NCBI RefSeq assembly: GCF_007995215.1
Contig: NZ_VCDK01000007.1
Coordinates: forward strand, 27,482 to 91,481
Length of the DNA: 64,000 bases
Direction: 5' to 3'
Source: Shimia ponticola
GTDB lineage: Bacteria; Pseudomonadota; Alphaproteobacteria; Rhodobacterales; Rhodobacteraceae
Part shown: piece after piece, positions 8,473 to 17,190 of the stretch
Layout of the letters: every line of letters starts with the position of its first letter
Position numbering within the stretch: position 1 is the first letter of the stretch
The notes under the pieces: model-generated
What the model saw: the letters and a program-made list of their open reading frames with translations, nothing else
Told to the model about the DNA's origin: nothing
Databases searched by the model: none
Position numbers and translations under genes: made by a program

Positions 8473-9615
8473 ATGTCAGCAGACCTTTGTCTTGCCAATG
8501 CTCAGCTTGTTTTGTCAGATCGGGTAGCGCTTGGGTCGATCACGATCGAAGCAGGCGTCATTTCCCAGATCGCAGAAGGGGACAGCATCCCGACAGGCGC
8601 TTTGGATTGCGGTGGGGATCTGGTTTTGCCAGGTCTTGTGGAGTTGCATACCGACAATGTCGAGCGCCACATCGAGCCGCGCCCCGAGGTTGACTGGCCT
8701 CATCTTCCCGCCCTGCTGGCCCACGACGCAGAACTGGCCTCGACCGGGATCACAACGGTATTCGATGCCATGCGCGTCGGGTCCATCCATTCAGGCAAAG
8801 GCCGCTATATCGACTATGCCCGCAAACTGGCCGACGAGCTCTTGGCCGCGCGCGCGGAGGGCATGTTCAAGATCAGCCACTTTCTTCACCTGCGCGCCGA
8901 GATCTGCTCAGAGACCTTGCTTGAAGAATTGGCAGCCTTTGGCCCCGAAGATCGCGTCGGCATTGTCAGCCTGATGGACCACACACCCGGACAGCGTCAA
9001 TTCCGTGATCTGACGGCGCTCAAGACCTACGTCGCAAAGAAGCGTGGTATGAACGATGCCGAATTTGCCGAGCATGTGGAAAACCTGCTCAGCCTCCAGG
9101 AGCGGTTCGGCGCCAAGCACGAAATGGGCGCGGTGGCCGAGGCAACCCGTTTGGGCGCCGTTCTGGCCAGCCATGACGACACGACGGCAGAGCATGTTGC
9201 GACCTCCGCCAAGAACGGCGTTGGTTTCGCCGAATTCCCGACGACGGTCGAGGCCGCACAGGCCTGCCGCGCGCATGGCATCGCCGTGATGATGGGTGCG
9301 CCGAACCTGATCCGCGGTGGGTCGCACTCCGGCAACGTCGCCGCCGAAGATCTGGCTAAGCAGGACCTGCTGGACATCGTCTCATCTGACTATGTTCCTT
9401 CGGCGCTGCTGCTCTCTGCCTTCCATCTCGCTCGAATCTGGGATGATCTGCCGCGCGCGATTGCAACTGTCACCCGCAACCCGGCGCAGGCAGCGCGCCT
9501 TGAGGATCGCGGCGTTCTACAAGTCGGGATGCGGGGCGATGTTCTGCGGGTTCGCCAAACCGAAGCGGCGCCACTTCTGCGCGGGGTGTGGAGCCAAGGA
9601 ACAAAAATTGGCTGA
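8473..9615 (+). CDS. phnM: PhnM, ribose 1-methylphosphonate 5-triphosphate diphosphatase
   Basis: A 380-residue amidohydrolase-fold PhnM with ELHTDNVERH (metal-binding histidine and aspartate), LMDHTPGQRQ, LASHDDTT and GAPNLIRGGSHSGN motifs. It removes diphosphate from the ribose 1-phosphonate 5-triphosphate intermediate before PhnJ acts. An earlier in-frame ATG at 8422 exists, but would leave no promoter space before the divergent DUF1045 gene; the ATG at 8473 (MSADLCLAN) gives normal length. No strong Shine-Dalgarno is seen for either start. Confidence 0.92.
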   Translation: MSADLCLANAQLVLSDRVALGSITIEAGVISQIAEGDSIPTGALDCGGDLVLPGLVELHTDNVERHIEPRPEVDWPHLPALLAHDAELASTGITTVFDAMRVGSIHSGKGRYIDYARKLADELLAARAEGMFKISHFLHLRAEICSETLLEELAAFGPEDRVGIVSLMDHTPGQRQFRDLTALKTYVAKKRGMNDAEFAEHVENLLSLQERFGAKHEMGAVAEATRLGAVLASHDDTTAEHVATSAKNGVGFAEFPTTVEAAQACRAHGIAVMMGAPNLIRGGSHSGNVAAEDLAKQDLLDIVSSDYVPSALLLSAFHLARIWDDLPRAIATVTRNPAQAARLEDRGVLQVGMRGDVLRVRQTEAAPLLRGVWSQGTKIG

Positions 9616-9626
9616 GCAGGGTGTTG

Positions 9627-9833
9627 TTACCCAGAGAACGGTTTTGATCGCGCAAGCAGCCATCGGGTAATCTCTGCTTCAGAGGCCCCCGAAAACTCAG
9701 CTGCCTCGTTCGGGTCGAACCTATCTTTGGCGACGTCAAAAACTCTAGGTGACTTTCGACCCTTTGGCTTGAACCAGATGGCAGCAATGGCGTTTCTGCC
9801 GTCGGTCTCGGCGATGTAGTGAGTGATGATCAT
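9627..9833 (-). CDS. Small hypothetical protein
   Basis: A 68-residue frame (starting MIITHYIAETDGRN), soluble and mixed charged, convergent with phnM. I see no motif and no clear ribosome-binding site. The composition is compatible with coding but not decisive. The 170 bp to its right (9834-10002) hold no gene. Confidence 0.4.
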   Translation of the reverse strand: MIITHYIAETDGRNAIAAIWFKPKGRKSPRVFDVAKDRFDPNEAAEFSGASEAEITRWLLARSKPFSG

Positions 9834-10002
9834 GGCGAGCAGCTGTGTAACAGTTTAATGAAGATTAACCGCGTTCAGGCTGCATGCCAACGCTAGATCG
9901 TTGATGCCAATTTTTGCTTATTTTTTGGGAGCTAAACCCAATCGGGTCGATTGAAATCCGAGCCGATGCGTCGCGAATCGACCTGTTGGTTGAAGGTCGC
10001 GT

Positions 10003-10818
10003 TCACTCCACCAGGCCGAGGCTTTTTAGGTAGGCAAAGCCCTGAGGGATGTCTGATTTCCGACGAAGCTCCAGCACCAGATGCGGGTCGGATGCGCAAT
10101 CTGCCAAGGCACGAAACACCTCTTGCCAATGGATCTCGCCTTCGCCCGGTGCCCAGTGCCGGTCGGCGTGCCCGTCGAGGTCTTGCAGATGAACATGGCG
10201 CAATTGATCGCCCGCATCGCGCACGAAATAGTCCACGGGTGGCGCGCCGGACATACGGCGCGCAAGATGCGCGTGGCCGGTGTCGATGGAGAGCGCAATC
10301 GCGTCGCTGTCAAAACTGTCGACCATGGCGCGGCGGCTGGCCGGGTCGACATCCAGAATGTTCTCGATCACCAGCGTGATCCCCGCCGTCTCCGCCGCTT
10401 TGACGACTGGCATCATCACATCATGGATACGCTCCAGCTTGGCCTCCCAATAATTCGGCTTGTTCAGCCGGTTCCATGCGTACCAACGGTTGAATGGCGA
10501 ATGCAGCACCATCTGCCGGGCGCCTAGTCGATCCGCCGCGTCCAACGCTTTGAGATACCGCGCAGTAATGAGCGGGCGCAGCTCGGGGTCTTTGTTATCC
10601 ATATCAAGACCTTCGTATGGCCCATGGATCCCGAGACGCCCCTCGAACCCGTCCAATGCCTCTTTTGCAGCGCTAATGCGGTCTTCGAATTCAATGGTTA
10701 GGTCCTTATGCGTGCTGAAGCCCTGCAATTCGATGTCACGCGCAGCGTCGAAGAGCCACCCGCGATGGCCCACGATCTCATTTGGTTCGAGGCAAGCGCC
10801 AATCTTAAGCGGGGTCAT
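10003..10818 (-). CDS. TIM-barrel sugar phosphate isomerase/epimerase-like protein
   Basis: A 271-residue xylose-isomerase-like TIM barrel. Typical strand-end segments are visible: HGPYEG, LVIENILDVDP, LSIDTGHAHLA and HVHLQDLDGHADRHWAPGEG, supplying metal ligands E, D, H and E. It is the last gene of the phnD-led operon; its ATG lies 14 bases inside the end of the MFS gene. The substrate is unknown. Given its neighbours, it may rearrange a sugar or polyol released from, or linked to, a phosphonate ester. Confidence 0.85.
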   Translation of the reverse strand: MTPLKIGACLEPNEIVGHRGWLFDAARDIELQGFSTHKDLTIEFEDRISAAKEALDGFEGRLGIHGPYEGLDMDNKDPELRPLITARYLKALDAADRLGARQMVLHSPFNRWYAWNRLNKPNYWEAKLERIHDVMMPVVKAAETAGITLVIENILDVDPASRRAMVDSFDSDAIALSIDTGHAHLARRMSGAPPVDYFVRDAGDQLRHVHLQDLDGHADRHWAPGEGEIHWQEVFRALADCASDPHLVLELRRKSDIPQGFAYLKSLGLVE

Positions 10819-12010
10819 AGGCTGGGACTCTCCTTGGGTCTTCGATCTTGAGATAGGCGAGGAATGCAACAGCCACGCAAAACGCCATAACGGCAAAGCT
10901 CCACCAGCCGCCATAGACCTGCGTGAGCCAGGCAAAGACGAACGGCGCCGTTGCGTTGACGGCCATCGACACAGACGCAATCCAGCCAAGCCGTGTGCCA
11001 TAGCCCTTGTGGCCAAAGAGCGCGAGCGGCAGCGTGCCGCGCACGATCGTCTTGATTCCGTCGCCCATGCCATAAATTGCCGCAGCAATCAGGATACCGG
11101 GCACGGTGAAACCAACCGACAACAGGACCGCGAAACCGCCGAACTGGAGCGACAATGCAAAAAGGTAGGTGCCCAGCGGGTGCATGTTGCGGGTGATCAA
11201 CATCTCGAAGAATCGCCCGACCGTCTTGAAAGGGCCTATGACAGCACCGGCAAGGGCGGCCATCGCGGCGGTATGCCCAAGGTCCTGCACATTCGTGACC
11301 CAAAGCGTCATCACGGCCCCCATCAAGTAGCCAGAGAAGATGAAGGAGATCACCATCCAGAGCATCCCACGCTTGCGCGCCGATCCCTGCAACTCGGGCC
11401 AGTCCGAAGTTTTTGCCCTTTTCGCGCCTTGTGCGTCTCGTTCCGGACCACGCAGGACAGAAACATGGATCGGCAGGGAAACGATCAGATAGGCCAACCC
11501 AAGGATCACCCAGGTTGTTTGCCAGCCATGGGCGTTGAACAGCGCCAGTGTCAGCGGCCAGAAGATCGTCGAGGCAACTCCGCCAAAAAGAGTGATGATT
11601 GAGATCGAGCGCTGCGCAGGTACATTCAGATCAAGGCGCGCCATAGCGGCAAAGGCCACGTTATACAGCACAAACATGCCTGCGCCTTCAGCCACAAGGA
11701 TCGTAACGAATAGCTGCTGCCATGTGGTGACTTGGCTCATGGCGATTAGCGCCAGTCCTGCTACGACCGAGCCGCCCACCATGACCCAGCGACCGCCAAA
11801 GCGGTCTGTCAGGTGCCCTGAAAGCGGCGAGACCAGCCCGCCGAACAACAGCCCGGCTGAAAGAACACCAAAGATCTGGCTCAGGCTCAGTCCAAGATCA
11901 GCGGCCATATGCGGTAAAAGCACCGCATAGGCATACATCAAGGTGCCATAGCCCATGATCTGCGTGATCCCGAGGCCAATGGCGGGCATGTAGTCCCGGT
12001 TCCATGTCAT
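10805..12010 (-). CDS. MFS transporter
   Basis: A 401-residue major facilitator with about twelve hydrophobic segments and a conserved GHLTDRFGGRW loop between helices 2 and 3. The ATG overlaps the stop of the second phnM gene (ATGA). It may import a phosphonate or phosphodiester, or export a product of the operon. Some C-P lyase clusters carry an MFS gene of unknown substrate, so the assignment stops at the family. Confidence 0.87.
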   Translation of the reverse strand: MTWNRDYMPAIGLGITQIMGYGTLMYAYAVLLPHMAADLGLSLSQIFGVLSAGLLFGGLVSPLSGHLTDRFGGRWVMVGGSVVAGLALIAMSQVTTWQQLFVTILVAEGAGMFVLYNVAFAAMARLDLNVPAQRSISIITLFGGVASTIFWPLTLALFNAHGWQTTWVILGLAYLIVSLPIHVSVLRGPERDAQGAKRAKTSDWPELQGSARKRGMLWMVISFIFSGYLMGAVMTLWVTNVQDLGHTAAMAALAGAVIGPFKTVGRFFEMLITRNMHPLGTYLFALSLQFGGFAVLLSVGFTVPGILIAAAIYGMGDGIKTIVRGTLPLALFGHKGYGTRLGWIASVSMAVNATAPFVFAWLTQVYGGWWSFAVMAFCVAVAFLAYLKIEDPRRVPAYDPA

Positions 12011-13218
12011 GCAGCAAGCGGTATCCCGCGATAGGCGCAGCGGCCAGCCACCCAGGTGCCTTGGATCGCTGGGGTTTGTCCTTGCGGCCAATCCACCAGC
12101 ACCAGATCGGCACGCTTGCCTACAGCGATGTCTCCCCGGTCGTCGAGACCCATGGCCCGTGCCGGACCGTTTGAGACCAGCGACCACAAGGCCAGACGAT
12201 CCGCGCGCTTCTCGCGATCCAGCCGATCAATCGCGGCCAGCATGGCAGGATAAAAGTAGTCAGACGCCAGCGCATCGCACAGACCCGCCTCGACCATATC
12301 GCCCGCGCCAAGCGATCCGATATGGCTGCCACCGCGCACCGCGTTTGGCGCGCCAAAGATGATCAGATCGCCCCCGACGCGTGCCGCCTCGGCCGCCTCT
12401 ATCACCATCGGAAACTCGGCTACAGACGCGCCCAGATCGCGGAAGTACGCCCTCGTCTCGGCGCGGGTGTCGTCATGACTCAGCATCGGTGCGCCCGCGT
12501 CATAGGCCATTTTCGCAACCTTTGCGATGGCCCCCGGCACATCGCCCCGACGATCCCAGACCTTACCCAGCATGGCGATATAATCTTCTTCGCTGAGGCC
12601 CGCACGATGCGCCTTAGAGGCCGTGCGCTTCTTCATCCGTTCATCATCAAGCGACGCAATCGAGAAATCCGGGGACAGCTCAAAGGCCCGGTCCTGGATA
12701 GGCACATCATAGGCGCGCATCGTCATCGAGGTGTGATCGTTGAAGGCGACAGACGGCAGAAGCGGTCCTTTCAGCGCCCACTCGATCACATCAAGCGCTT
12801 CGCAGGCGAATGTCTCCCACCTCAGTTGCACCCGGTTCTCTACCGTCAGACGCGGCGCGAGGTCCTGCATGGCCTGCATCAGTTCGCGCCCGCGCGCAAC
12901 GTCGCGCAAGCCCGGCTCCCACCCCAAAGTGATGGCATGATAGGCCGTGGCGATCCCATTGGCGGCCAACTGCCGGTCGGTGTCAATCAAGGCGGTTTCT
13001 GTCGGGAAATAGACCCCGGGACGCGGCATCATCTGCCGCTCGAACGCATCCCCGTGCACATCGATCAGCGCAGGCGCGAGGATCTTGCCGCGCGCGTCGA
13101 TTTCCAGACCCTGAACCGGACCACCAATTTCGACGATGGTCCCGCTTTCCATCGTGACGGTTGTATCCGCAATCTCACCAGGCAGGTAAACCTCCGCCCC
13201 CACGAAGGTCTGGATCAT
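12007..13218 (-). CDS. Second PhnM-like amidohydrolase
   Basis: A 403-residue PhnM homologue distinct from the one at 8473: shared blocks are ALIDVHGDAFERQ (against ELHTDNVERH), AFNDHTSMTM, MLSHDDTRAETR and GAPNAVRGGSHIGS. The central metal and phosphate motifs are kept, so it should be a triphosphate or phosphoester hydrolase, but the metal-site context (HGDA in place of HTDN) differs. It is translationally coupled to the methyltransferase before it and the MFS gene after it. It may be specialised for a different ribosyl phosphonate. Confidence 0.85.
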   Translation of the reverse strand: MIQTFVGAEVYLPGEIADTTVTMESGTIVEIGGPVQGLEIDARGKILAPALIDVHGDAFERQMMPRPGVYFPTETALIDTDRQLAANGIATAYHAITLGWEPGLRDVARGRELMQAMQDLAPRLTVENRVQLRWETFACEALDVIEWALKGPLLPSVAFNDHTSMTMRAYDVPIQDRAFELSPDFSIASLDDERMKKRTASKAHRAGLSEEDYIAMLGKVWDRRGDVPGAIAKVAKMAYDAGAPMLSHDDTRAETRAYFRDLGASVAEFPMVIEAAEAARVGGDLIIFGAPNAVRGGSHIGSLGAGDMVEAGLCDALASDYFYPAMLAAIDRLDREKRADRLALWSLVSNGPARAMGLDDRGDIAVGKRADLVLVDWPQGQTPAIQGTWVAGRCAYRGIPLAA

Positions 13219-13880
13219 GCCTGACGCTCCAGTATGAGATGCCAGTGCCAGGACCCGGGCTTTTCATGCTCACGATCCTCCATCCACATCACCTCGAACC
13301 CCTGGAAGAGGGCTAGCATCTCTACCGCGCCGCAATAGTAATGCGGGTGGCGCTTGTCCGATCCGTCTTCGTCAAACACCCATGTGTTGCGGGATATTTC
13401 GCGCGGACCGTTCAGCTTTTCGCGGTCGACCCAAAGGCGGCGCTTGGACAGCATTGTCAGCATGAAGGTCCCGCCCGGTTTCAGCACCCGGCGCACCTCG
13501 GCAATGGTGTTCAGAAGCACGGTTTCGTCGCCGTGGTAGATCACGTTCCAGCTGAGCACATGGTCGAACGCGCCATCCTCGAACGGCAGATTATCCATGC
13601 GACCCAGTTGGGTTGTCACGCCGGTGGCTGCCTTGTCGATTTCGGTCAAGCCCTCGGGGGCGGCGTCCAGCGCCGTCAGTTCAAATCCGGCCGCTTGCAG
13701 GGCCAAGGCATGACGGCCTACTCCGGCCCCGAGGTCAAGGATGGCGGCGCCTGCTGCCAGCCCTTCGGCCCAGCGTTTGACATCCGGCTCGGGCGTCAGC
13801 CATTTGGAGCCTACTTCAATCTCGTCCCAGATCTTGCTCCAATGCTGGTCCGCCGTGTCGGTCTTGGTGATGACGTTCAA
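13215..13880 (-). CDS. Class I SAM-dependent methyltransferase
   Basis: A 221-residue methyltransferase with motif I AAILDLGAGVGRHAL (~residues 44-58), an acidic residue at TALDAAPEG for ribose binding, and FDHVLSWNVIYHGDE. The start appears to be TTG, overlapping the phnE stop as TTGA. A methyltransferase between phosphonate transport and PhnM genes is unusual for the core pathway; its acceptor is unknown. Confidence 0.83.
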   Translation of the reverse strand: MNVITKTDTADQHWSKIWDEIEVGSKWLTPEPDVKRWAEGLAAGAAILDLGAGVGRHALALQAAGFELTALDAAPEGLTEIDKAATGVTTQLGRMDNLPFEDGAFDHVLSWNVIYHGDETVLLNTIAEVRRVLKPGGTFMLTMLSKRRLWVDREKLNGPREISRNTWVFDEDGSDKRHPHYYCGAVEMLALFQGFEVMWMEDREHEKPGSWHWHLILERQA

Positions 13881-14695
13881 CGTTGTTCTCCGATGATCTT
13901 GGTCCGGGCCCAGCCCGAAAGGTATTCGATTGAGATGACCACGACAGCGATCATCAAGATAACGGTCATGGCTGTCGGGTAGTCAAAAAGGTCAAATCCA
14001 ACCTTCAACTCGATCCCGATGCCCCCCGCCCCCACAAGGCCCAGGATGGTCGAGGATCGCACCGCTTTCTCCGTCGCAAAGAGAGAGGTCGATATGAATG
14101 CGGGCATTGCTGCCGGGATCGTGGCGCAGGCGACCACGTCCAGTTTGCGCGCACCGGTGGCTGTCAGGCTTTCCGACGGACCTTTGTCTGCGGCCTCCAT
14201 GTCATCTGCGAAGAACCGACCGCAGAAGCCGATCGTGTCGATGGCAATGGCGAGCATACCAGCGAACGGTCCAAGGCCCACAGCAACAACAAAGACCAAG
14301 GCCCATGCGATATCCGGGACGGCCCGAATGAACCCGAGCGCAGTGCGCACTATCTGATTGATCCAAGTCGGCGCGATCAGCCCACGCGCGGCCAACAGAG
14401 CAATCGGGACCGATAGAATGATCCCGATCACCGCGCCCGCGAGCGCGATCTGCAAGGTCTCCAGCATTTTCCAGCCCAGCCGCGCCAGCACTTTCGGGTC
14501 TAGGTTGGGCGGGAAAGCACGGACTATGAAGTCAGCAAAACGTGGCGGCGAAGAGATGACCTTGTCGATGGAAAAGCCTGCCCCCGCAAAGGACCACAGG
14601 ATGATCACGATCGCGGCGGCATAGCCCAGAAAGGCCAGCGCCGAGGGGCGCTGATAGCGGGAGGGAAGCCCCATGTAACGAGACGCGTCAGTCAT
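13877..14695 (-). CDS. phnE: PhnE, phosphonate ABC transporter permease
   Basis: A 272-residue inner-membrane permease with about six helices and the cytoplasmic coupling segment ESLTATGARKLDVVACATIP typical of PhnE. It forms the channel for PhnD-bound phosphonate with PhnC ATPase. A single permease gene is present. The ATG at 14695 (MTDASRYMGLPSRYQ) overlaps the end of phnC; longer upstream starts would lie inside phnC. Confidence 0.92.
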   Translation of the reverse strand: MTDASRYMGLPSRYQRPSALAFLGYAAAIVIILWSFAGAGFSIDKVISSPPRFADFIVRAFPPNLDPKVLARLGWKMLETLQIALAGAVIGIILSVPIALLAARGLIAPTWINQIVRTALGFIRAVPDIAWALVFVVAVGLGPFAGMLAIAIDTIGFCGRFFADDMEAADKGPSESLTATGARKLDVVACATIPAAMPAFISTSLFATEKAVRSSTILGLVGAGGIGIELKVGFDLFDYPTAMTVILMIAVVVISIEYLSGWARTKIIGEQR

Positions 14696-15506
14696 ATAGC
14701 CCTCGCAAGTCTTGGGCGCTGAGGCTCGATGCCCGCGCATCCAGCGGCATGCCCTCATCAGCCAGGCCAAGCACTCGCTCGCCGTATCGAAGGGCATGGT
14801 CAATATTGTGCGAGATGAAGATCACCGTCACACCCTCCTGGCGGGCAAGATCAAAGAACAGATCCATGACGTCTTCGCCTGCTGCCGGATCAAGCGAGGC
14901 GGTCGGTTCATCTGCAATCAGGATCTTGGGCTGACCAACCAGCGCACGGGCAATGGCAACACGCTGTGATTGTCCACCCGACAAGCGATCCGCTCGGCGG
15001 TTTGCCAGATGCGCCAATCCGACTTTTTCAAGCGCCGCGAGCGCCGCCTCGCGCGACGCGATTGGCGCGAAGCTCTGGCTCCAGTGGCGGAAGCCGGGGC
15101 GCTGGCCTAGCAGCCCTTGCACGACATTCGAAAGAACCGACAGGCGCGGTACCAAATTGTGCTTCTGACTCACAAGTCCCATCTGCGCCCGCATGGCGCG
15201 CAGGCCCGCGCTAGACGCGTTCTGCACATCTGTGCCCAGCACATTGATCACGCCCGCATCGGCTGGGATCAACCCCATCAGGCATCGCAGCAGCGTGGAT
15301 TTCCCGGTGCCATTCGCGCCGACAATGGCCACGGCCTCGCCGCGAGACAGACCAAACGAGACATCTTTGAAGATCGGCGTTCCGGCAAAACTTTTGGCGA
15401 GCCCCGCTACACGCAGATCAACAGGCAAAACCGGGGCAGACACTACTGCCCCGGTCTGATCCGGCCGCGCGGGCGCGACCAGTGTTTCGACACTCAACTC
15501 AGTCAC
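14688..15506 (-). CDS. phnC: PhnC, phosphonate ABC transporter ATPase
   Basis: A 272-residue ABC ATPase: Walker A GANGTGKST, signature LSGGQSQR, Walker B ILIADEPTASLDP. The likely start is the GTG at 15506 (VTELSVETLV), which overlaps the last codons and stop of phnD by eight bases; this implies coupled translation. It powers import through PhnE. Confidence 0.92.
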   Translation of the reverse strand: MTELSVETLVAPARPDQTGAVVSAPVLPVDLRVAGLAKSFAGTPIFKDVSFGLSRGEAVAIVGANGTGKSTLLRCLMGLIPADAGVINVLGTDVQNASSAGLRAMRAQMGLVSQKHNLVPRLSVLSNVVQGLLGQRPGFRHWSQSFAPIASREAALAALEKVGLAHLANRRADRLSGGQSQRVAIARALVGQPKILIADEPTASLDPAAGEDVMDLFFDLARQEGVTVIFISHNIDHALRYGERVLGLADEGMPLDARASSLSAQDLRGLYD

Positions 15507-16368
15507 CAATGAAATTGTCGAACTGTGGGTAGCCTGCATTCGAATACATCGAACGAACATAGTCGTAGGCGCTGTCCTCGATCGAGACGAGGTCCATGCC
15601 AACGTATTTGTCGTTCTCTTCATGTGCAGTGATGCCCGCAATAATGCTGTCCTTGTTGGCCAGGATCGCATCGCGCACTTTCATCGCGGCCTCTTGAGGC
15701 ACATGGGCACCAACCATGATCATGTCGTTCGGCAGATCGCCCGAGCGCGCAATCATCTTGAAGAAACCATAGGGCAGGTCGGTTTCCTTGTTGCGCACGT
15801 TTAGCCAGCTGCCTGCGTTTGACCCCAAAGCGTCTACGTCACCATTCTTCAGCGCTTCATGGGCGATGTTACGGCTGGTGTGCGTCTTCTCGATGTCGTT
15901 GACCGGGTCGAGGCCGTAATCCGCCAGAACCTGCATCGGGCAAAGCATGTTGGAAGTGGAACCGATGTCGCCAAAGGCAACCTTCTTGCCCTTCAAGTCG
16001 GCCACTGTGTTGATGCCGCTATCTGCGCGCACGACGATGGCGCAGTGATAGTCAGGACGTCCAAGGCCGATGATCGGTGTGGCGTTGGTCAGCTTGTTGA
16101 TGACCACATATTCCGCAGGGCCAGATACAACGAAATCGACGGTTTCGCCGCGCAGTGCTTCTGCCGCCGCAGTGCGCGAGTTCACGGCAAAGAATTCAAA
16201 CGTGTCGCCAGTGGCCGCTTCAAGCGCATCCTTGAACGGACCCCATTCCAATTGAAGGCGCTCCATGCCCTCAACATCAGTGACAGCCAGCTTCCAGGTT
16301 TCAGCGTGGGCCGCGACAGCAGCAGTGATCGCCAGCGCAGCGCCAGCCAGGACAGATCGAAGTTTCAT
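15499..16368 (-). CDS. phnD: PhnD, phosphonate-binding periplasmic protein
   Basis: A 289-residue substrate-binding protein with a signal peptide of about 22 residues ending AAHA before ETWKLAV. Ligand-site features of the PhnD/PtxB family are visible: VNSRTAAAEALR, FVVSGPAEYVV and FGDIGSTSNM. It is the first gene of the minus-strand operon, downstream of a good Pho box, so it should be induced at low phosphate. Confidence 0.93.
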   Translation of the reverse strand: MKLRSVLAGAALAITAAVAAHAETWKLAVTDVEGMERLQLEWGPFKDALEAATGDTFEFFAVNSRTAAAEALRGETVDFVVSGPAEYVVINKLTNATPIIGLGRPDYHCAIVVRADSGINTVADLKGKKVAFGDIGSTSNMLCPMQVLADYGLDPVNDIEKTHTSRNIAHEALKNGDVDALGSNAGSWLNVRNKETDLPYGFFKMIARSGDLPNDMIMVGAHVPQEAAMKVRDAILANKDSIIAGITAHEENDKYVGMDLVSIEDSAYDYVRSMYSNAGYPQFDNFIGD

Positions 16369-16425
16369 GGTGATTCCCCCAATTTGAAATTCATTCGGAT
16401 GATTTCGAGGGATTGAAACATCTGC

Positions 16426-16443
16426 GTGACAGGCGCATGACCG
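16426..16443 (-). promoter_or_regulatory. Pho box upstream of phnD
   Basis: On the minus strand the sequence reads CGGTCAT-GCGC-CTGTCAC, two seven-base direct half-sites separated by four bases, 58 bp before the phnD ATG. This matches the PhoB consensus layout (CTGTCAT, 4 nt, CTGTCAY), with one half-site almost perfect. Phosphate-starvation control of the transport operon is therefore likely. Confidence 0.7.
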
Positions 16444-16605
16444 TTTTGTTTCGATTGCGCCTGGATGTCAGTTGACATGGTCACAAAGTGTCCTGTCGTC
16501 AGCCGTGCTATGCCATTGAGAAGTTAGGACGCACCTAGTCGGCAAATTTGCGAAACTGATTTGACGAAGCACAGTACCGCACAATCGAATGGCACAAACT
16601 CGCAT

Positions 16606-16764
16606 TTACAGGTCTATTAAGACAAAGTTTGGTTTTTCCCCATCAAACCACAAAGGCTGTTTCGTACCGTCTTGCCATTCGTAGACAAAACCTACGGTCT
16701 CGCCCGATTCGACCTCAACAATCCGATCGGTCGCACGAGCCTCATCCTCTTCATTTTCCGACAT
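16606..16764 (-). CDS. Small conserved-type protein (paralogue of the one at 28031)
   Basis: A 52-residue acidic protein (from MSENEEDEARATDRI). Its core RIVEVESGETVGFVYEWQDG and following PLWFDG match the 60-residue product at 28031 (KIIDQETGAHVGWLYEWNTG, PMWCDG), so the two are paralogues. I chose the ATG at 16764, preceded by GGGAAG, over an upstream one. No function is known to me. One copy lies beside the phn genes and one within the plasmid backbone. Confidence 0.65.
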   Translation of the reverse strand: MSENEEDEARATDRIVEVESGETVGFVYEWQDGTKQPLWFDGEKPNFVLIDL

Positions 16765-17190
16765 GCCACTTCCCGGATTGGTCAAGCGATCTGAATACAC
16801 CCACGAATTGCGGGCGAGCGAGCGTATTGGAGCGTTTGAATCTGTTGACTGTCTAAGACGTTCGAACGGACGCGTTACGGCCACTCGAAGGCATGCGCTA
16901 TCTGATGTTGGAGGAATTCACGAATGAGTTTTCTCAGGTCGGTGCCTCCGTGTTCTGCGCTGCATGTGCCTGAGCGCCGTGAGATTGACCTGAAGTTACG
17001 GTACGAGACTCATAATTACAATTTCAACCGGAGCGTGACCATTGTTCTGTGACTAAATCCGCCCGTTTATGCTAACGTGAGCGGGAATACGCTCAGGAAA
17101 TATGAATTTTTCAGGCTACTTCGGGTTTCACTTGCCACCATTCGCAGATTATCTCATTATTATAATATTGCAGTCGATTTTGGATCATCC
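16765..17190. other. Intergenic stretch before the RepA region
   Basis: No convincing gene is visible. The right end becomes AT-rich and contains the AT palindrome core at 17158-17167. It marks the change from metabolic genes to plasmid-backbone genes, but I see no inverted repeats or target duplications that would define a junction. Confidence 0.5.
17158..17167. promoter_or_regulatory. AT palindrome, site 1 (TATTATAATA)
   Basis: The core TATTATAATA, extended to ATTATTATAATATTG, lies 23 bp before the ATG at 17191. The same palindrome recurs before ssb, before mobC and beside the virB operon. It contains a TATAAT-like -10 hexamer, so a protein bound there would block transcription. Confidence 0.5.

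Noticed and set aside
10460..11602. 380-codon plus-strand frame across the TIM-barrel and MFS genes
   Set aside because: Spans two well-supported genes on the other strand and has no recognisable features.
12322..13224. Open frame on the plus strand opposite the second phnM
   Set aside because: Shadow of a gene with clear PhnM motifs; the product is arginine/histidine-rich low-quality sequence.
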